Notes: generated by a model not told the origin, from the letters alone. Counted from the stretch's first letter, positions 42,275-51,213 are shown. The stretch is 64,000 nt of DNA from Achromobacter kerstersii (GCF_902859595.1 NZ_CADIJQ010000001.1:930001-994000); one strand, 5' to 3'. Made by a program: numbers and translations.

Positions 42275-43468
42275 GTGTCTTTTTCTCGTCTGAACGCCTG
42301 GCGCATCGCCGCCATCATCCTCGTGGGGCTGAATCTTCGCCCTGTCCTGGCTTCCATTCCCCCTTTGCTGGACCAGCTGCAAGCCGCCACCAGCATGTCC
42401 GACACCGCGGCGGGTTTATTGACCGCATTGCCGGTGTTCGTCATGGGATTGGGCGCGTTAAGCGTGGCGCCGCTGCGCCGGCTGCTGGGCGAACAACATG
42501 GCGTAATCGCCGGGTTGGCGCTGATCACTGCGGCGACGGCGGGCCGCTTGTGGGCCGACCAGACCCTGCTGATGCTCGCCAGCGGCGTGGTGGCCGGGCT
42601 GGGCATTGCCGTCACGCAAGCGCTGCTGCCGATCTACATCAAGACCCGATTCCACGCGAGCAGCAGCGCCATCATGGGGATTTATTCCACCGCCATCATG
42701 GGCGGCGCGGCGGTCGCCAGCGTGGCCTCTCCCGTCATGGCGGCACACGCAGGCGGGCTGCAAGCGCTGGCCGTGTGGGCGATGCCTGCGGCGGTGGCGC
42801 TGGCGGCTTGGCTGCTGGTCAACCGCCGCGCGCAGCATCCCGCCGCCGCCCTGCACGCGGACGCTGGCCAATTCCAAACGTCGCGCGCTCGATGCTGGCT
42901 GCTTGCGGTGTTCTTCGGACTTGGCACTGGCGCCTATACGCTGGTGCTGGCCTGGCTGCCGCCCTACTACACCGCGCTGGGCTGGACACCCGTCGCGTCG
43001 GGGCAATTGTTGGGCGCGGTGACGGCGGCGGAAATCGTGGCGGGGCTGCTGGTGTCGCTGGGTATCAGCCGCTTGCCGGATCGCCGGCCGGCGCTATTCC
43101 TGGCGATCGCGGCACTGCTCGTTGGGCTGCTCGGCTGGATTTTGTCGCCCGCCACGCTGGCGTGGCCCGCCGCCGTCCTCGCAGGCCTGGGCATCGGCGC
43201 GCTGTTTCCGTTGTCGCTCATCGTGGCGATGGACCATGCTGCAACCCCGCTTGAAGCGGGCAGGCTGGCTTCGTTCGTGCAAGGCGTGGGGTATTTGATC
43301 GCCGCCCTTTTTCCGTTTGCCGCCGGCGTCATCCGGCAGCATCTGGCGGACCTCACGCTGGCGTGGATATTGATGACGCTGATCTGCCTGGTGCTGTTCG
43401 CCTTGGCTGCGTGCTTTCGTCCACAACCGGCCATCCGCAACCGGCCGTCCACAACCGGCCGTCCGTAA
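42275..43468 (+). CDS. CynX/NimT-type MFS transporter
   Basis: A 397-residue major facilitator of the cyanate/nitroimidazole (CynX/NimT) type with twelve hydrophobic segments; the N-terminal RIAAIILVGLNLRPVLASIPPL is characteristic. GTG start at 42275. The last 16 residues are encoded by a 14-bp tandem repeat that also contains the stop codon, so the tail is of recent, variable origin. It is divergent from and presumably repressed by the MarR protein. Confidence 0.88.
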   Translation: MSFSRLNAWRIAAIILVGLNLRPVLASIPPLLDQLQAATSMSDTAAGLLTALPVFVMGLGALSVAPLRRLLGEQHGVIAGLALITAATAGRLWADQTLLMLASGVVAGLGIAVTQALLPIYIKTRFHASSSAIMGIYSTAIMGGAAVASVASPVMAAHAGGLQALAVWAMPAAVALAAWLLVNRRAQHPAAALHADAGQFQTSRARCWLLAVFFGLGTGAYTLVLAWLPPYYTALGWTPVASGQLLGAVTAAEIVAGLLVSLGISRLPDRRPALFLAIAALLVGLLGWILSPATLAWPAAVLAGLGIGALFPLSLIVAMDHAATPLEAGRLASFVQGVGYLIAALFPFAAGVIRQHLADLTLAWILMTLICLVLFALAACFRPQPAIRNRPSTTGRP

Positions 43469-43504
43469 CCGGCCATCCACAACCGGCCATCCGTAACCAG
43501 CACT
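43421..43504 (+). repeat. 14-bp tandem repeat across the MFS stop codon
   Basis: Six units of CC(A/G)(C/T)AACCGGCC(A/G)T run 43421-43504. The stop codon TAA (43466-43468) lies in unit four (CCGTAACC). The unit length is not a multiple of three, so adding or losing copies changes the C-terminal residues and where translation ends. Confidence 0.9.
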
Positions 43505-43728
43505 CCCCTTCCGGCCAACCGCAACCCGCCCCTCACCAACACTCATGAAGCCCCCTAAAACCTAGGGATTTCCCGCGATTTAGCCAAAAAAAATAAGCAC
43601 CGCCGCAATTCTCCGCTTGCCTGAAAGGTGAACGGAAGTTTGGATTTTTAGACTCCCGCATTCATTGCAATGTCAGCTTTTTTTCAGACGTCAGTCAGAC
43701 AAAAGCACAACAAGGGAGGACTAGACCA

Positions 43729-44199
43729 ATGCAATCGAAACGCAGCGCCGTCCGGCGCGAGGCGTGGGCAGCAGGCACGATGATCGTGCTGGGCCTGGGC
43801 GCCATCGCGCAGGCATCCACATACACCTTAGGCAGTTTGGCGCGCATGGGGCCGGGCATGTTCCCGGCCATCCTGGGCGTGCTGCTGGTCTTGTTGGGCC
43901 TGATCATCGCCAAGATGGCGGCCTCGCCCGTTGCGGCCGAAGAAGACGCCGAAGAGATCCCGCCGCCCGAATGGCGCGGCTGGGGTTGCATCATCGGCGG
44001 CCTGCTCGCCTTCATTCTGGTCGGCAAGTTTGGCGGCCTGGTGCCCGCCACGTTTGTCCTGGTGTTCATCTCGGCCATGGGCGACCGCCAGCACACCTGG
44101 CGCAGCGCGGCCGCGTTGGCCGTGGGCGTGACGATCCTGGGCGTGGCCGTGTTTTCGTGGGCGCTGCAATTGCAGTTTCCGCTCTTCCGCTGGGGCTGA
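43729..44199 (+). CDS. tctB: TctB-like small permease subunit
   Basis: The 156-residue small membrane subunit of a tripartite tricarboxylate transporter, with four hydrophobic segments (WAAGTMIVLGLGAIAQAS; MGPGMFPAILGVLLVLLGLI; IIGGLLAFILVG). It overlaps nothing and is followed by tctA 3 bp later. GGGAGG is upstream of the ATG. TctB bridges TctA function and is diverse in sequence. Confidence 0.88.
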   Translation: MQSKRSAVRREAWAAGTMIVLGLGAIAQASTYTLGSLARMGPGMFPAILGVLLVLLGLIIAKMAASPVAAEEDAEEIPPPEWRGWGCIIGGLLAFILVGKFGGLVPATFVLVFISAMGDRQHTWRSAAALAVGVTILGVAVFSWALQLQFPLFRWG

Positions 44200-44202
44200 T
44201 CC

Positions 44203-45732
44203 ATGGAAATTTTCAACAACCTGATGCATGGGTTCTCCGTCGCGTTCGCGCTGGACAACCTGATGTGGGCCGTGTTCGGCGTGTTCATGGGCAACCTGAT
44301 CGGCGTGCTGCCGGGCATGGGTGTGCTGGCCGCCATTTCCATTCTGCTGCCGCTCACCTACACGATGACGCCGACGGCGGCGCTGGTGATGCTGTCCGGC
44401 ATCTACTACGGCTCGCAGTATGGCGGCGGCATCACGTCGATCATGCTGAACCTGCCTGGCACCGCGTCGCATGCGGTGGCCTGCCTGGACGGCAATCCGC
44501 TGGCGCGCAACGGCAAGGCCGGTTCCGCGCTGTTCATGCTGATGTTCTCGTCGTTCTGCGGCGCATCGGTGGGCATCCTGGCGATGATCCTGTTCTCGCC
44601 CATGCTGGTGGACGTGGCCTTCAAGTTCGGCCCGGCCGAGTATTTCTCCATGATGATGCTGGGCCTGTTGGCGGGCGCCACCTTGGCGAAGGGTTCGGCG
44701 ATCAAGGGCGTGGCGATGGTGGTGGTCGGCCTGCTGTTGGGGGTGGTCGGCACCGACGTCAACACCGGCACGATGCGCTTTCACTTCGGCATTCTGGAAC
44801 TGTCCGACGGCTTGCAGATCGTAGCGCTGGCCATGGGGCTCTTCGGCGTGGCCGACTTCCTGAAGAACATCAACCGCATCGGCGGCGACACCAAGGTCAC
44901 CACCGCCAAGATCAGCATGAAGTCGATGCGGCCCGAAGCCGGCGACATCAAGCAGTCTCGCGGTGCGCTGGTGCGCGGCACGGCCATCGGTTCGGCGTTC
45001 GGCATTCTGCCCGGCACCGGCCCGACGATCGCGTCGTTCATTTCGTACGCGGTGGAAAAGAAAGTGGCGCGTGAACCGCGTCGCTTCGGCCGCGGCGCCA
45101 TCGAAGGCATCGCCGGTCCGGAAGCGGCGACCAGCGCGTCGACGCAGACGAGCTTCATCCCCACGATGAGCCTGGGCATTCCTGGCGATCCGGTGATGGC
45201 GCTGATGCTGGGCGCGCTGATCATCCATGGTATCCAGCCGGGTCCGCAGATGATGATCGAACACGCCGACATGTTCTGGGGGCTGATCGCCAGCTTCTGG
45301 GTTGGCAACGTGCTGCTCTTGCTGCTGAACCTGCCGCTGATCGGCATGTGGGTGCGCCTGCTGACGGTGCCGTTCCGCTATCTGTTCCCCGCCGCGCTGT
45401 TCTTTGTCTGCGTGGGGGTCTACAGCACGAACAACAACCTGTTCGATGTGGCGATGGTGACGGTGTTTGGCGCGGCCGGCTATGCGTTGATTCGCATGCG
45501 GTTTGAACCTGCGCCATTGCTGCTGGGCTTTGTGCTCGGGCCCATGGTGGAAGAAAACTTCCGCCGTGCGCTGCTGCTGTCGCGCGGTGAACTGTCGATC
45601 TTCGTGACGCGTCCGATCAGCCTGGGCTTCATCCTGGCTTGCGTGGCGTTGATTGCGTTGCTGGTGGTGTCTGCGGTGCGTCAGCGCAACAAGACGCGCG
45701 AAACGCTGCGCGAGTCGGGATCGGCGGCGTAA
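44203..45732 (+). CDS. tctA: TctA-family large permease subunit
   Basis: The 509-residue large membrane component of the tripartite tricarboxylate transporter. Family signatures: GVLPGMGVLAAISILLPLTY, YYGSQYGGGITSIMLNLPG and PGTGPTIASFISYAVEKK. With TctB it moves tricarboxylates, terephthalate or other organic acids using a periplasmic TctC protein, which is not in this window. Such TctC proteins are often encoded elsewhere in Alcaligenaceae. Confidence 0.94.
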   Translation: MEIFNNLMHGFSVAFALDNLMWAVFGVFMGNLIGVLPGMGVLAAISILLPLTYTMTPTAALVMLSGIYYGSQYGGGITSIMLNLPGTASHAVACLDGNPLARNGKAGSALFMLMFSSFCGASVGILAMILFSPMLVDVAFKFGPAEYFSMMMLGLLAGATLAKGSAIKGVAMVVVGLLLGVVGTDVNTGTMRFHFGILELSDGLQIVALAMGLFGVADFLKNINRIGGDTKVTTAKISMKSMRPEAGDIKQSRGALVRGTAIGSAFGILPGTGPTIASFISYAVEKKVAREPRRFGRGAIEGIAGPEAATSASTQTSFIPTMSLGIPGDPVMALMLGALIIHGIQPGPQMMIEHADMFWGLIASFWVGNVLLLLLNLPLIGMWVRLLTVPFRYLFPAALFFVCVGVYSTNNNLFDVAMVTVFGAAGYALIRMRFEPAPLLLGFVLGPMVEENFRRALLLSRGELSIFVTRPISLGFILACVALIALLVVSAVRQRNKTRETLRESGSAA

Positions 45733-45739
45733 TACCGCA

Positions 45740-45767
45740 AGGCGATCAACGTTCGCGTTGATCGCCT
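45740..45767 (+). terminator. UUCG-capped hairpin after tctA
   Basis: AGGCGATCAACG and CGTTGATCGCCT form a perfect 12-bp stem around a stable TTCG tetraloop, 7 bp after the tctA stop. No T-run follows. Its right arm runs into a 24-bp duplication (CGCCTGTGCAAGCGCC at 45763 and again at 45787). Confidence 0.85.
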
Positions 45768-45810
45768 GTGCAAGCGCCTAAGCAACCGCCTGTGCAGCGC
45801 CCAAGCAAGC
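45763..45810 (+). repeat. 24-bp duplication downstream of tctA
   Basis: CGCCTGTGCAAGCGCCTAAG (45763) and CGCCTGTGCAGCGCCCAAGC (45787) are adjacent 24-bp units, the first sharing bases with the hairpin. It is a short slippage-type duplication at the 3' end of a gene. Confidence 0.7.
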
Positions 45811-45831
45811 ACTAACGCAACCGCGTAAGCA

Positions 45832-46152
45832 CTACACGTCGGGCGCCGCCACGGGCCCGGCGGTGTGGCCGTCGATATGGCCCAGCGGCCGGCCCGGATC
45901 GAGCCGGTCGCGCACCCGCTGCTTGAGCACCTTGGCTTCAGGGAAGCCGCCGTCGCTCTTGCGGTCCCAGATCAGATCGCCGTTGTAGGTAATCTGAAAC
46001 ACGCCGCCCGTGCCGGGCTGCAACACCACTTCTCCCAAGTCGTTCGCAAACGTCGATAGCAGTTCTTGCGCCATCCAGCCGGCGCGCAGCAACCACTGGC
46101 ACTGCGTGCAGTAGAGGATGACGATGCGGGGACGAAAGGCGGGTGTGTTCAT
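45832..46152 (-). CDS. SelT/SelW/SelH (Rdx) family protein
   Basis: A 106-residue thioredoxin-like protein with CTQC at Cys15-Cys18 (IVILYCTQCQW), the redox motif where selenoprotein relatives have CxxU; here it is Cys. GTGGVFQITYNGDLIWDRKSDGGFPEAKVLKQ is the family body. ATG 46152 gives a direct start before the CxxC; a longer reading from 46272 is not expected. Role: probable redox partner; unknown substrate. Confidence 0.88.
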   Translation of the reverse strand: MNTPAFRPRIVILYCTQCQWLLRAGWMAQELLSTFANDLGEVVLQPGTGGVFQITYNGDLIWDRKSDGGFPEAKVLKQRVRDRLDPGRPLGHIDGHTAGPVAAPDV

Positions 46153-46319
46153 GGGGAAATATTCTACTGCGCACATTGCCGCGCTCACTACGGCGCACAC
46201 AATCACACACAACAGCGCACAACGACGCACCCCAGCGCCCGGCGACCGCGCCGCAATGGACGGCCAGCGCATTCATGGATAATGTCGGGTTTTCCCGGGC
46301 CTTGCGCCCCGAGCCTGCA

Positions 46320-47516
46320 ATGAAGTCTGCTGCAACCTCCCGAAGCCAACGCTGGCTGATCGGTCTCTTGATGGGGCTGGTCACGCTGACGCCGATGGGC
46401 ATCGACATCTACCTCCCCTCGCTACCCGCCATGGCCGACGGCTTTGGCCAGCCGGTCAGCGCGCTGCAAGCCAGCATCACGCTGTTCATCTTCGCGGTGG
46501 GCCTGGGCCAGATGCTGATTGGCCCCTTGGCGGACCGCTATGGCCGGCGCCCTGTTGCGCTGGGCGGTGCCGTGGCGTACCTGGCGGGGTCTGCGCTGGG
46601 TGCGGCGGCGTCATCGCTTGAGGTCTTCTACGTGGCGCGCGTCATCCAGGGGCTGGGCGCATGTTCGGCATCCTTGGTGGCGTTTGCCGCGGTGCGTGAT
46701 CGCTTCAGCCCGGCGGTGGGTGCGCGCGTCTATAGCTATTTGAATGGCGCGCTGTGTTCCGTGCCGGCGCTGGCGCCCATGCTGGGCGGGGCGCTGGCGG
46801 TTCACGCCGGCTGGCGCAGCACGTTTGTATTCATGGTGCTGTTCGCGCTGGCCTTGGCCGTGCTGCTTGCCCGCCGCTTCGAAGAAACCCGCGCCGCGCC
46901 CACGCAACCGCGAGGCGCGCTGTACAGCCTGCGCCGCTATACGCCGATCGTCGCCAGCGGGCGCTTCCTGTATTTCGCGATGTTCGGCATGGCGGGCATG
47001 GCGATGATTCTGGTGTTCGTATCCGCCGCCCCGGTGGTGCTGGTGCAGCAGTTGGGCTATTCCGAGCTGGGCTTTTCCGCCTGGTTTGGCGGCAACGCCG
47101 CCATCAATATCGCGGCCTTCTTCCTGGCGCCCACCTTCATTGCGCGATTTGGCCGGCACACGATGGTGCGCGTCGGCATGGTGGCGCTGCTGCTCGCCTC
47201 GGCAATGCACGCCGCCGCGTGGATGTGGGCGCCGCTATCGGCACGGCTCTTCATGCTGCCCGTGGCCGTGCTGACCGTGGGCTTTTCATTGGCGCTGGGA
47301 TCGGGCTTGAGCCTGGCGCTGGAGCCGTTCGCGGAACGCGCCGGCACGGCAGCCGCCGTGTACGGGCTTTTCCAGATGAGCGGTTCCGCCGTTATTGCGA
47401 CGGTGCTGCTGGACAGCGCCATGCCGCCCCAAGCCGCCATGGCGTTGATCGGCCTGGTGATTGTGGCGCCGCTATTGTGCGTATCGGCGGGTATGGCGCG
47501 CAAGTTGGCGGGTTAG
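46320..47516 (+). CDS. Bcr/CflA-family MFS drug exporter
   Basis: A 398-residue twelve-helix antiporter of the Bcr/CflA (bicyclomycin/chloramphenicol resistance) group, with motif GPLADRYGRRPVALGGAVAY and LVTLTPMGIDIYLPSLPAM. The exporter probably expels a small drug or metabolite; sulphonamide or bicyclomycin cannot be distinguished from sequence. The ATG at 46320 is preferred over ATG 46275. Its stop codon lies in the first copy of a direct repeat (47507-47578). Confidence 0.9.
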   Translation: MKSAATSRSQRWLIGLLMGLVTLTPMGIDIYLPSLPAMADGFGQPVSALQASITLFIFAVGLGQMLIGPLADRYGRRPVALGGAVAYLAGSALGAAASSLEVFYVARVIQGLGACSASLVAFAAVRDRFSPAVGARVYSYLNGALCSVPALAPMLGGALAVHAGWRSTFVFMVLFALALAVLLARRFEETRAAPTQPRGALYSLRRYTPIVASGRFLYFAMFGMAGMAMILVFVSAAPVVLVQQLGYSELGFSAWFGGNAAINIAAFFLAPTFIARFGRHTMVRVGMVALLLASAMHAAAWMWAPLSARLFMLPVAVLTVGFSLALGSGLSLALEPFAERAGTAAAVYGLFQMSGSAVIATVLLDSAMPPQAAMALIGLVIVAPLLCVSAGMARKLAG

Positions 47517-47578
47517 TCATCGGGCCAAGCCGATTGCGCAAGGTGGCGGGTTGAGTCATCGGGGCCAAGCCGCTTGCG
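47507..47578 (+). repeat. 37-bp direct repeat spanning the MFS stop
   Basis: GGCGGGTTAGTCATCGGGCC starts at 47507 and GGCGGGTTGAGTCATCGGGG at 47544. The copies continue with CAAGCCGMTTGCGC. The MFS stop TAG is in the first copy, and the second is directly upstream of the crotonase promoter. Confidence 0.85.
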
Positions 47579-47612
47579 CTAGTATCCAGAAAAAACCTTT
47601 CTGGAGACAACC

Positions 47613-48407
47613 ATGGCCCTGGATTCCCCCACGCAAGAACCCCTGTTGCTGCGCACGTCCGAAGGGGGTGTCGTCACGCTGCGGCTGAACCGTCCGTCGC
47701 AATTCAATGCCTTGTCGGAAGGCATGTTGGCGGCGTTGCAAGACGAGATCGACGCCGTCTCCCGCGACGCTGACGTGCGTTGCGTGGTGCTGGAATCCGC
47801 GGGCAAGGCGTTTTGCGCCGGCCATGATTTGCGCGAAATGCGCAGCCAGCCCGCTTTGGACTACTACCGCGCGCTGTTTCGCCAGTGCGGCCGGGTGATG
47901 CAGGGGCTGCAAGCCCTGCCCGTTCCCGTCATCGCGAAGGTGCATGGCATCGCCACCGCGGCGGGCTGCCAGCTGGTGGCCAGCTGCGATCTGGCGGTGG
48001 CGGCCGACACCGCGAAATTTGCCGTATCCGGCATCAACGTAGGGCTGTTCTGCTCGACGCCGGCCGTGGCGCTCAGCCGCAATGTGTCGGCCAAGCGCGC
48101 GTTTGAAATGCTGGTGACCGCCCGCTTCATCGACGCGGCGCAGGCGCTGGATTGGGGCTTGATCAACGATGCCGTGCCTGAATCCGAACTGGATGCCCGC
48201 GTGCGCGCGTTGACGGACGACATCCTGGCCAAGAGTCCCACCGCCATCCGTTACGGCAAGCGCATGTTCTATCAACAGCGGCAAATGGCGCTGGCGGACG
48301 CGTATGACTACGCGGGGGATGTGATGGCGCGCAACATGATGGAAGCGGACGCCTGCGAAGGCATTGACGCCTTCCTGCAAAAGCGCGCGCCGCGCTGGCA
48401 AGCGTAA
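47613..48407 (+). CDS. Enoyl-CoA hydratase/isomerase-family protein (ECHDC3-like)
   Basis: A 264-residue crotonase-fold protein. The family core FCAGHDLREM and the ATAAGCQLVASCDLAVA segment are present, but the two glutamates of classical hydratases (E144 and E164 in rat crotonase) appear to be replaced (Gln in AAGCQLVA and Gly in GINVGLFC), as in the ECHDC3 group. The activity is therefore uncertain. It is monocistronic after the Bcr gene. Confidence 0.88.
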   Translation: MALDSPTQEPLLLRTSEGGVVTLRLNRPSQFNALSEGMLAALQDEIDAVSRDADVRCVVLESAGKAFCAGHDLREMRSQPALDYYRALFRQCGRVMQGLQALPVPVIAKVHGIATAAGCQLVASCDLAVAADTAKFAVSGINVGLFCSTPAVALSRNVSAKRAFEMLVTARFIDAAQALDWGLINDAVPESELDARVRALTDDILAKSPTAIRYGKRMFYQQRQMALADAYDYAGDVMARNMMEADACEGIDAFLQKRAPRWQA

Positions 48408-48434
48408 ATCAGCACGCGCTCGGCGCTGGCAGGC

Positions 48435-49691
48435 TTACATCAGCCATTGCAGCGCCCACCCGCCCGCCGCCGCCAGCAACACCACCCACACGGCGGACCA
48501 GCGGGCATAGACCAGCAAGGCGAACAGCAACAGGGCCAGGCCGAAGTCGGCCGGGTTCACGATGGCGCTGGTCCATAGCGGGTCGTACAGCGCCGCCAGC
48601 AAAATGCCCACGACGCTGGCGTTTACCCCGGCAACCATGTTGCGCACGCCGGGACGCCGGCGCAGGCTTTCCCAAAACGGCAAGGCGCCCGCCAGCAGCA
48701 AGGCGCCGGGCAGAAAGATGACGGCCAGAAGCAACAGGCCCCCGCCCCATCCGGTTAGGGGTCCGGATGACATGGCCCCGAGAAAAGCGGCGAAAGCGAA
48801 GAGCGGCCCCGGCATGGCTTGCGCCGCGCCATAGCCCGCCAGGAAATCCGCATTCGAAACCATTCCACCGGAGACCGAGGCCGTCTCCAGCAGCGGCAAC
48901 ACCACATGGCCGCCACCGAACACCAGCGCGCCCGCGCGGTAGAACCCGGCGATCTGCGCGGCAAGCGGCGCGTCCGACATCGCCGCCCAGACCGGAAGCC
49001 CGACCAGCAACGCCACAAACAACCCCAGCGCGGTGTAGCCCGCTCGGCGCGACACCCCTTGGGCGCGATTGGCCAGAATGGGCCGAGGCGGCACTTGCAG
49101 CAATGCGCCACCCACGACGAGTCCCAAGGCAATAGCGCCTAGCTGGCCCCACGTGGTGGGCAGCGTGATCGTGATCAGTGCAGCGGCCACCGCCAGCCCG
49201 GCGCGCGGGCGGTCCGGGCACAAGCTGCGGCCCATGCCCCAGACGGCTTGGGCCACGATGGCCACCGCGGCCACCTTCAGCCCATGAATCACGGGCGACG
49301 CCGACAACCAGCCAAAGTGCGCCAGGCCCAGCGCAAAACCGATCAGCGCCAACGCCGAAGGCAAGGTGAACGCCAGCCATGCCGCCGCCATGCCCGCCCA
49401 ACCGGCCCGCCGCAGACCGATCGCCATGCCGACCTGGCTGCTGGCTGGACCCGGCAGAAACTGGCACAGCGCCACCAGATCCGAAAACGCGTAGTCGTCC
49501 ATCCAGTGGCGGCGGTCAACGAATTCGGTGCGGAAGTACGCCAGGTGCGCCACCGGCCCACCAAACGACGTCAGGCCCAGGCGAAGAAAGATCAGAAAGA
49601 CTTCCAGGCAAGACCCCCGGCCAGGCTCCGCACGTTCGTGGGTGGCGGGTTTGCTGGCGACGTGTTCGTCATGAGATGGGGGGTGCGGCAT
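48435..49691 (-). CDS. chrA: ChrA chromate-transport family protein
   Basis: A 418-residue chromate ion transporter with two homologous halves: FGGPVAHLAYFR with DLVALCQFLPGPASSQVGM in the first, and FGGGHVVLPLLE with GYGAAQAMPGPLFAFAAFLG in the second. The long-chain (two-domain) ChrA expels chromate. The ATG at 49691 gives a normal start with a cytoplasmic tail; an upstream reading to 49928 has no support. No chrB regulator is adjacent, so chromate resistance is inferred, not proven. Confidence 0.92.
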   Translation of the reverse strand: MPHPPSHDEHVASKPATHERAEPGRGSCLEVFLIFLRLGLTSFGGPVAHLAYFRTEFVDRRHWMDDYAFSDLVALCQFLPGPASSQVGMAIGLRRAGWAGMAAAWLAFTLPSALALIGFALGLAHFGWLSASPVIHGLKVAAVAIVAQAVWGMGRSLCPDRPRAGLAVAAALITITLPTTWGQLGAIALGLVVGGALLQVPPRPILANRAQGVSRRAGYTALGLFVALLVGLPVWAAMSDAPLAAQIAGFYRAGALVFGGGHVVLPLLETASVSGGMVSNADFLAGYGAAQAMPGPLFAFAAFLGAMSSGPLTGWGGGLLLLAVIFLPGALLLAGALPFWESLRRRPGVRNMVAGVNASVVGILLAALYDPLWTSAIVNPADFGLALLLFALLVYARWSAVWVVLLAAAGGWALQWLM

Positions 49692-49887
49692 GGGACTCAA
49701 GCTTCGTAGACAGTCGGGGCGCCGGATTTCAGATCCAGGTTCAAGCTTATAGCCGGGCCGCGCCCGGGTTTCAATCGGGCGCCAAGGGGATTCACTGCAC
49801 GAATTTTCACAATTGCCCCACAAACATCGGCAGATTGCCCGGTGGCCCGCCGCTAGCATGCGCGATTGTTTCCCGGCCAGCCCGCGC

Positions 49888-51213
49888 ATGCTCAAGTTCG
49901 CGATCCGCGTTTTTATTGTGGCCACCATCGCCTTCGTGGCGGCGTCCCAGTTGGTGAATATCAGCTTTGGCTACTTCCTGGAAGCCATCAGCGCCGATTT
50001 GTCCTACAGCACTGTGCGGGGACAGATGTACGCGCTGCACAAAGACCTTGACCCCGTCGCGCCCGCCGAACGCGCCGGCTTCATCCAGGACGCCCTCCAG
50101 CCGCACTACGGTCTGAAGCTGACCTTGCTGCATCCGGACGCCGTCACCATCACGCAGGCGGAACAGCAACAGCTGGACCGCACCGGCCTGATCATGCGTG
50201 ACGACTACAACACCTATCTGACGCGCCTGCCCGGCGAACCCGTGCAGTGGCTGGACGTGCGCCTGCCCGGCGAGCCGGCCATGGAACGCTGGATCACCTG
50301 GTCTGCCTGGGCGGCGGTGAGCATGGTGCTGACCGTGATTCTGCTGCTGGCGTGGGCGATGCCCATCTGGCGCGACCTGGATGCGCTGCGCAACGCCACG
50401 TTGCGCATGGGCCAAGGTGACCTGGATGTGCGCGTGCGCCTGTCGCGCATTTCCGGTATCCGGCATGTGGGCGAGAGTTTCAATCTGATGGCCAAGCGCA
50501 TCTCGGCGCTGATCGACAGCCAGCGCAGCCTGACCAACGCGGTGTCGCACGAGTTGCGCACGCCGCTTGCGCGATTGTCATTCGAGGTCGACATGCTGGG
50601 CCAGGACAACTACCCGCCCCGCCGCAGCCAGATTCTGCAAGATATGCGCGCCGACATTTCAGAACTGGAAGCCATGGTGGCCGAGCTGCTCGTCTACGCG
50701 CGGCTGGAACGGCCCACTGACGAAACCGTCACCCTGCAAACCGTTGACGTCTGTGACTGGCTGGGCGAGGCGCTGGCGCTGGTGGCCCATCAGGCCGACG
50801 CCCGCGGCATCCGTTGCGACGTGCGCGCGGGCCACCCTGCCCACGTGACGCTGCACCCGCGCTATATGAGCCGCGCATTGCTGAACCTGGTGCAAAACGC
50901 CGTGCGCTACGCCAGCGCGCGTGTGGAAATCGAACTGACCGAGACGCCAGACGGCGGCTACGAATTGTGGGTGGACGACGATGGCTGCGGCGTCCCCGAA
51001 GCCGACCGCGAACGCGTGTTCGAGCCCTTTGTGCGCCTGGACGAAAGCCGTGACCGGGGCACGGGCGGCGCGGGCCTGGGCCTGGCCATCGTCAAGCGGG
51101 TGGCGGCCAACCATGGCGGCACCATCGGCATCCTGAACAGCCCGTTGGGCGGTGCGCGCTTTGCGTTGCGCTGGCCGGCAGCTGGCGCCGTCATGGCCCA
51201 GCATGGCCTATAA
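49888..51213 (+). CDS. Sensor histidine kinase without adjacent response regulator
   Basis: A 441-residue kinase: N-terminal membrane helix (FAIRVFIVATIAFVAASQLV), a periplasmic sensor (about 30-150), a second helix (AAVSMVLTVILLLAWAM), HAMP, DHp H-box SHELRTPLARLSFE and a CA domain with N, G1 and G2 boxes (LLNLVQNAVRYA, DDDGCGVPEADRERVF, GTGGAGLGLAIVKR). The layout resembles RstB-type kinases. No response regulator gene is within several kb on either side. It is divergent from chrA. The ATG at 49888 is chosen; 49858 is an alternative. Confidence 0.9.
   Translation: MLKFAIRVFIVATIAFVAASQLVNISFGYFLEAISADLSYSTVRGQMYALHKDLDPVAPAERAGFIQDALQPHYGLKLTLLHPDAVTITQAEQQQLDRTGLIMRDDYNTYLTRLPGEPVQWLDVRLPGEPAMERWITWSAWAAVSMVLTVILLLAWAMPIWRDLDALRNATLRMGQGDLDVRVRLSRISGIRHVGESFNLMAKRISALIDSQRSLTNAVSHELRTPLARLSFEVDMLGQDNYPPRRSQILQDMRADISELEAMVAELLVYARLERPTDETVTLQTVDVCDWLGEALALVAHQADARGIRCDVRAGHPAHVTLHPRYMSRALLNLVQNAVRYASARVEIELTETPDGGYELWVDDDGCGVPEADRERVFEPFVRLDESRDRGTGGAGLGLAIVKRVAANHGGTIGILNSPLGGARFALRWPAAGAVMAQHGL

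Noticed and set aside
43828..45264. 478-codon minus-strand ORF antisense to tctBA
   Set aside because: His/Arg/Gln-rich shadow of well-defined TctB/TctA genes.
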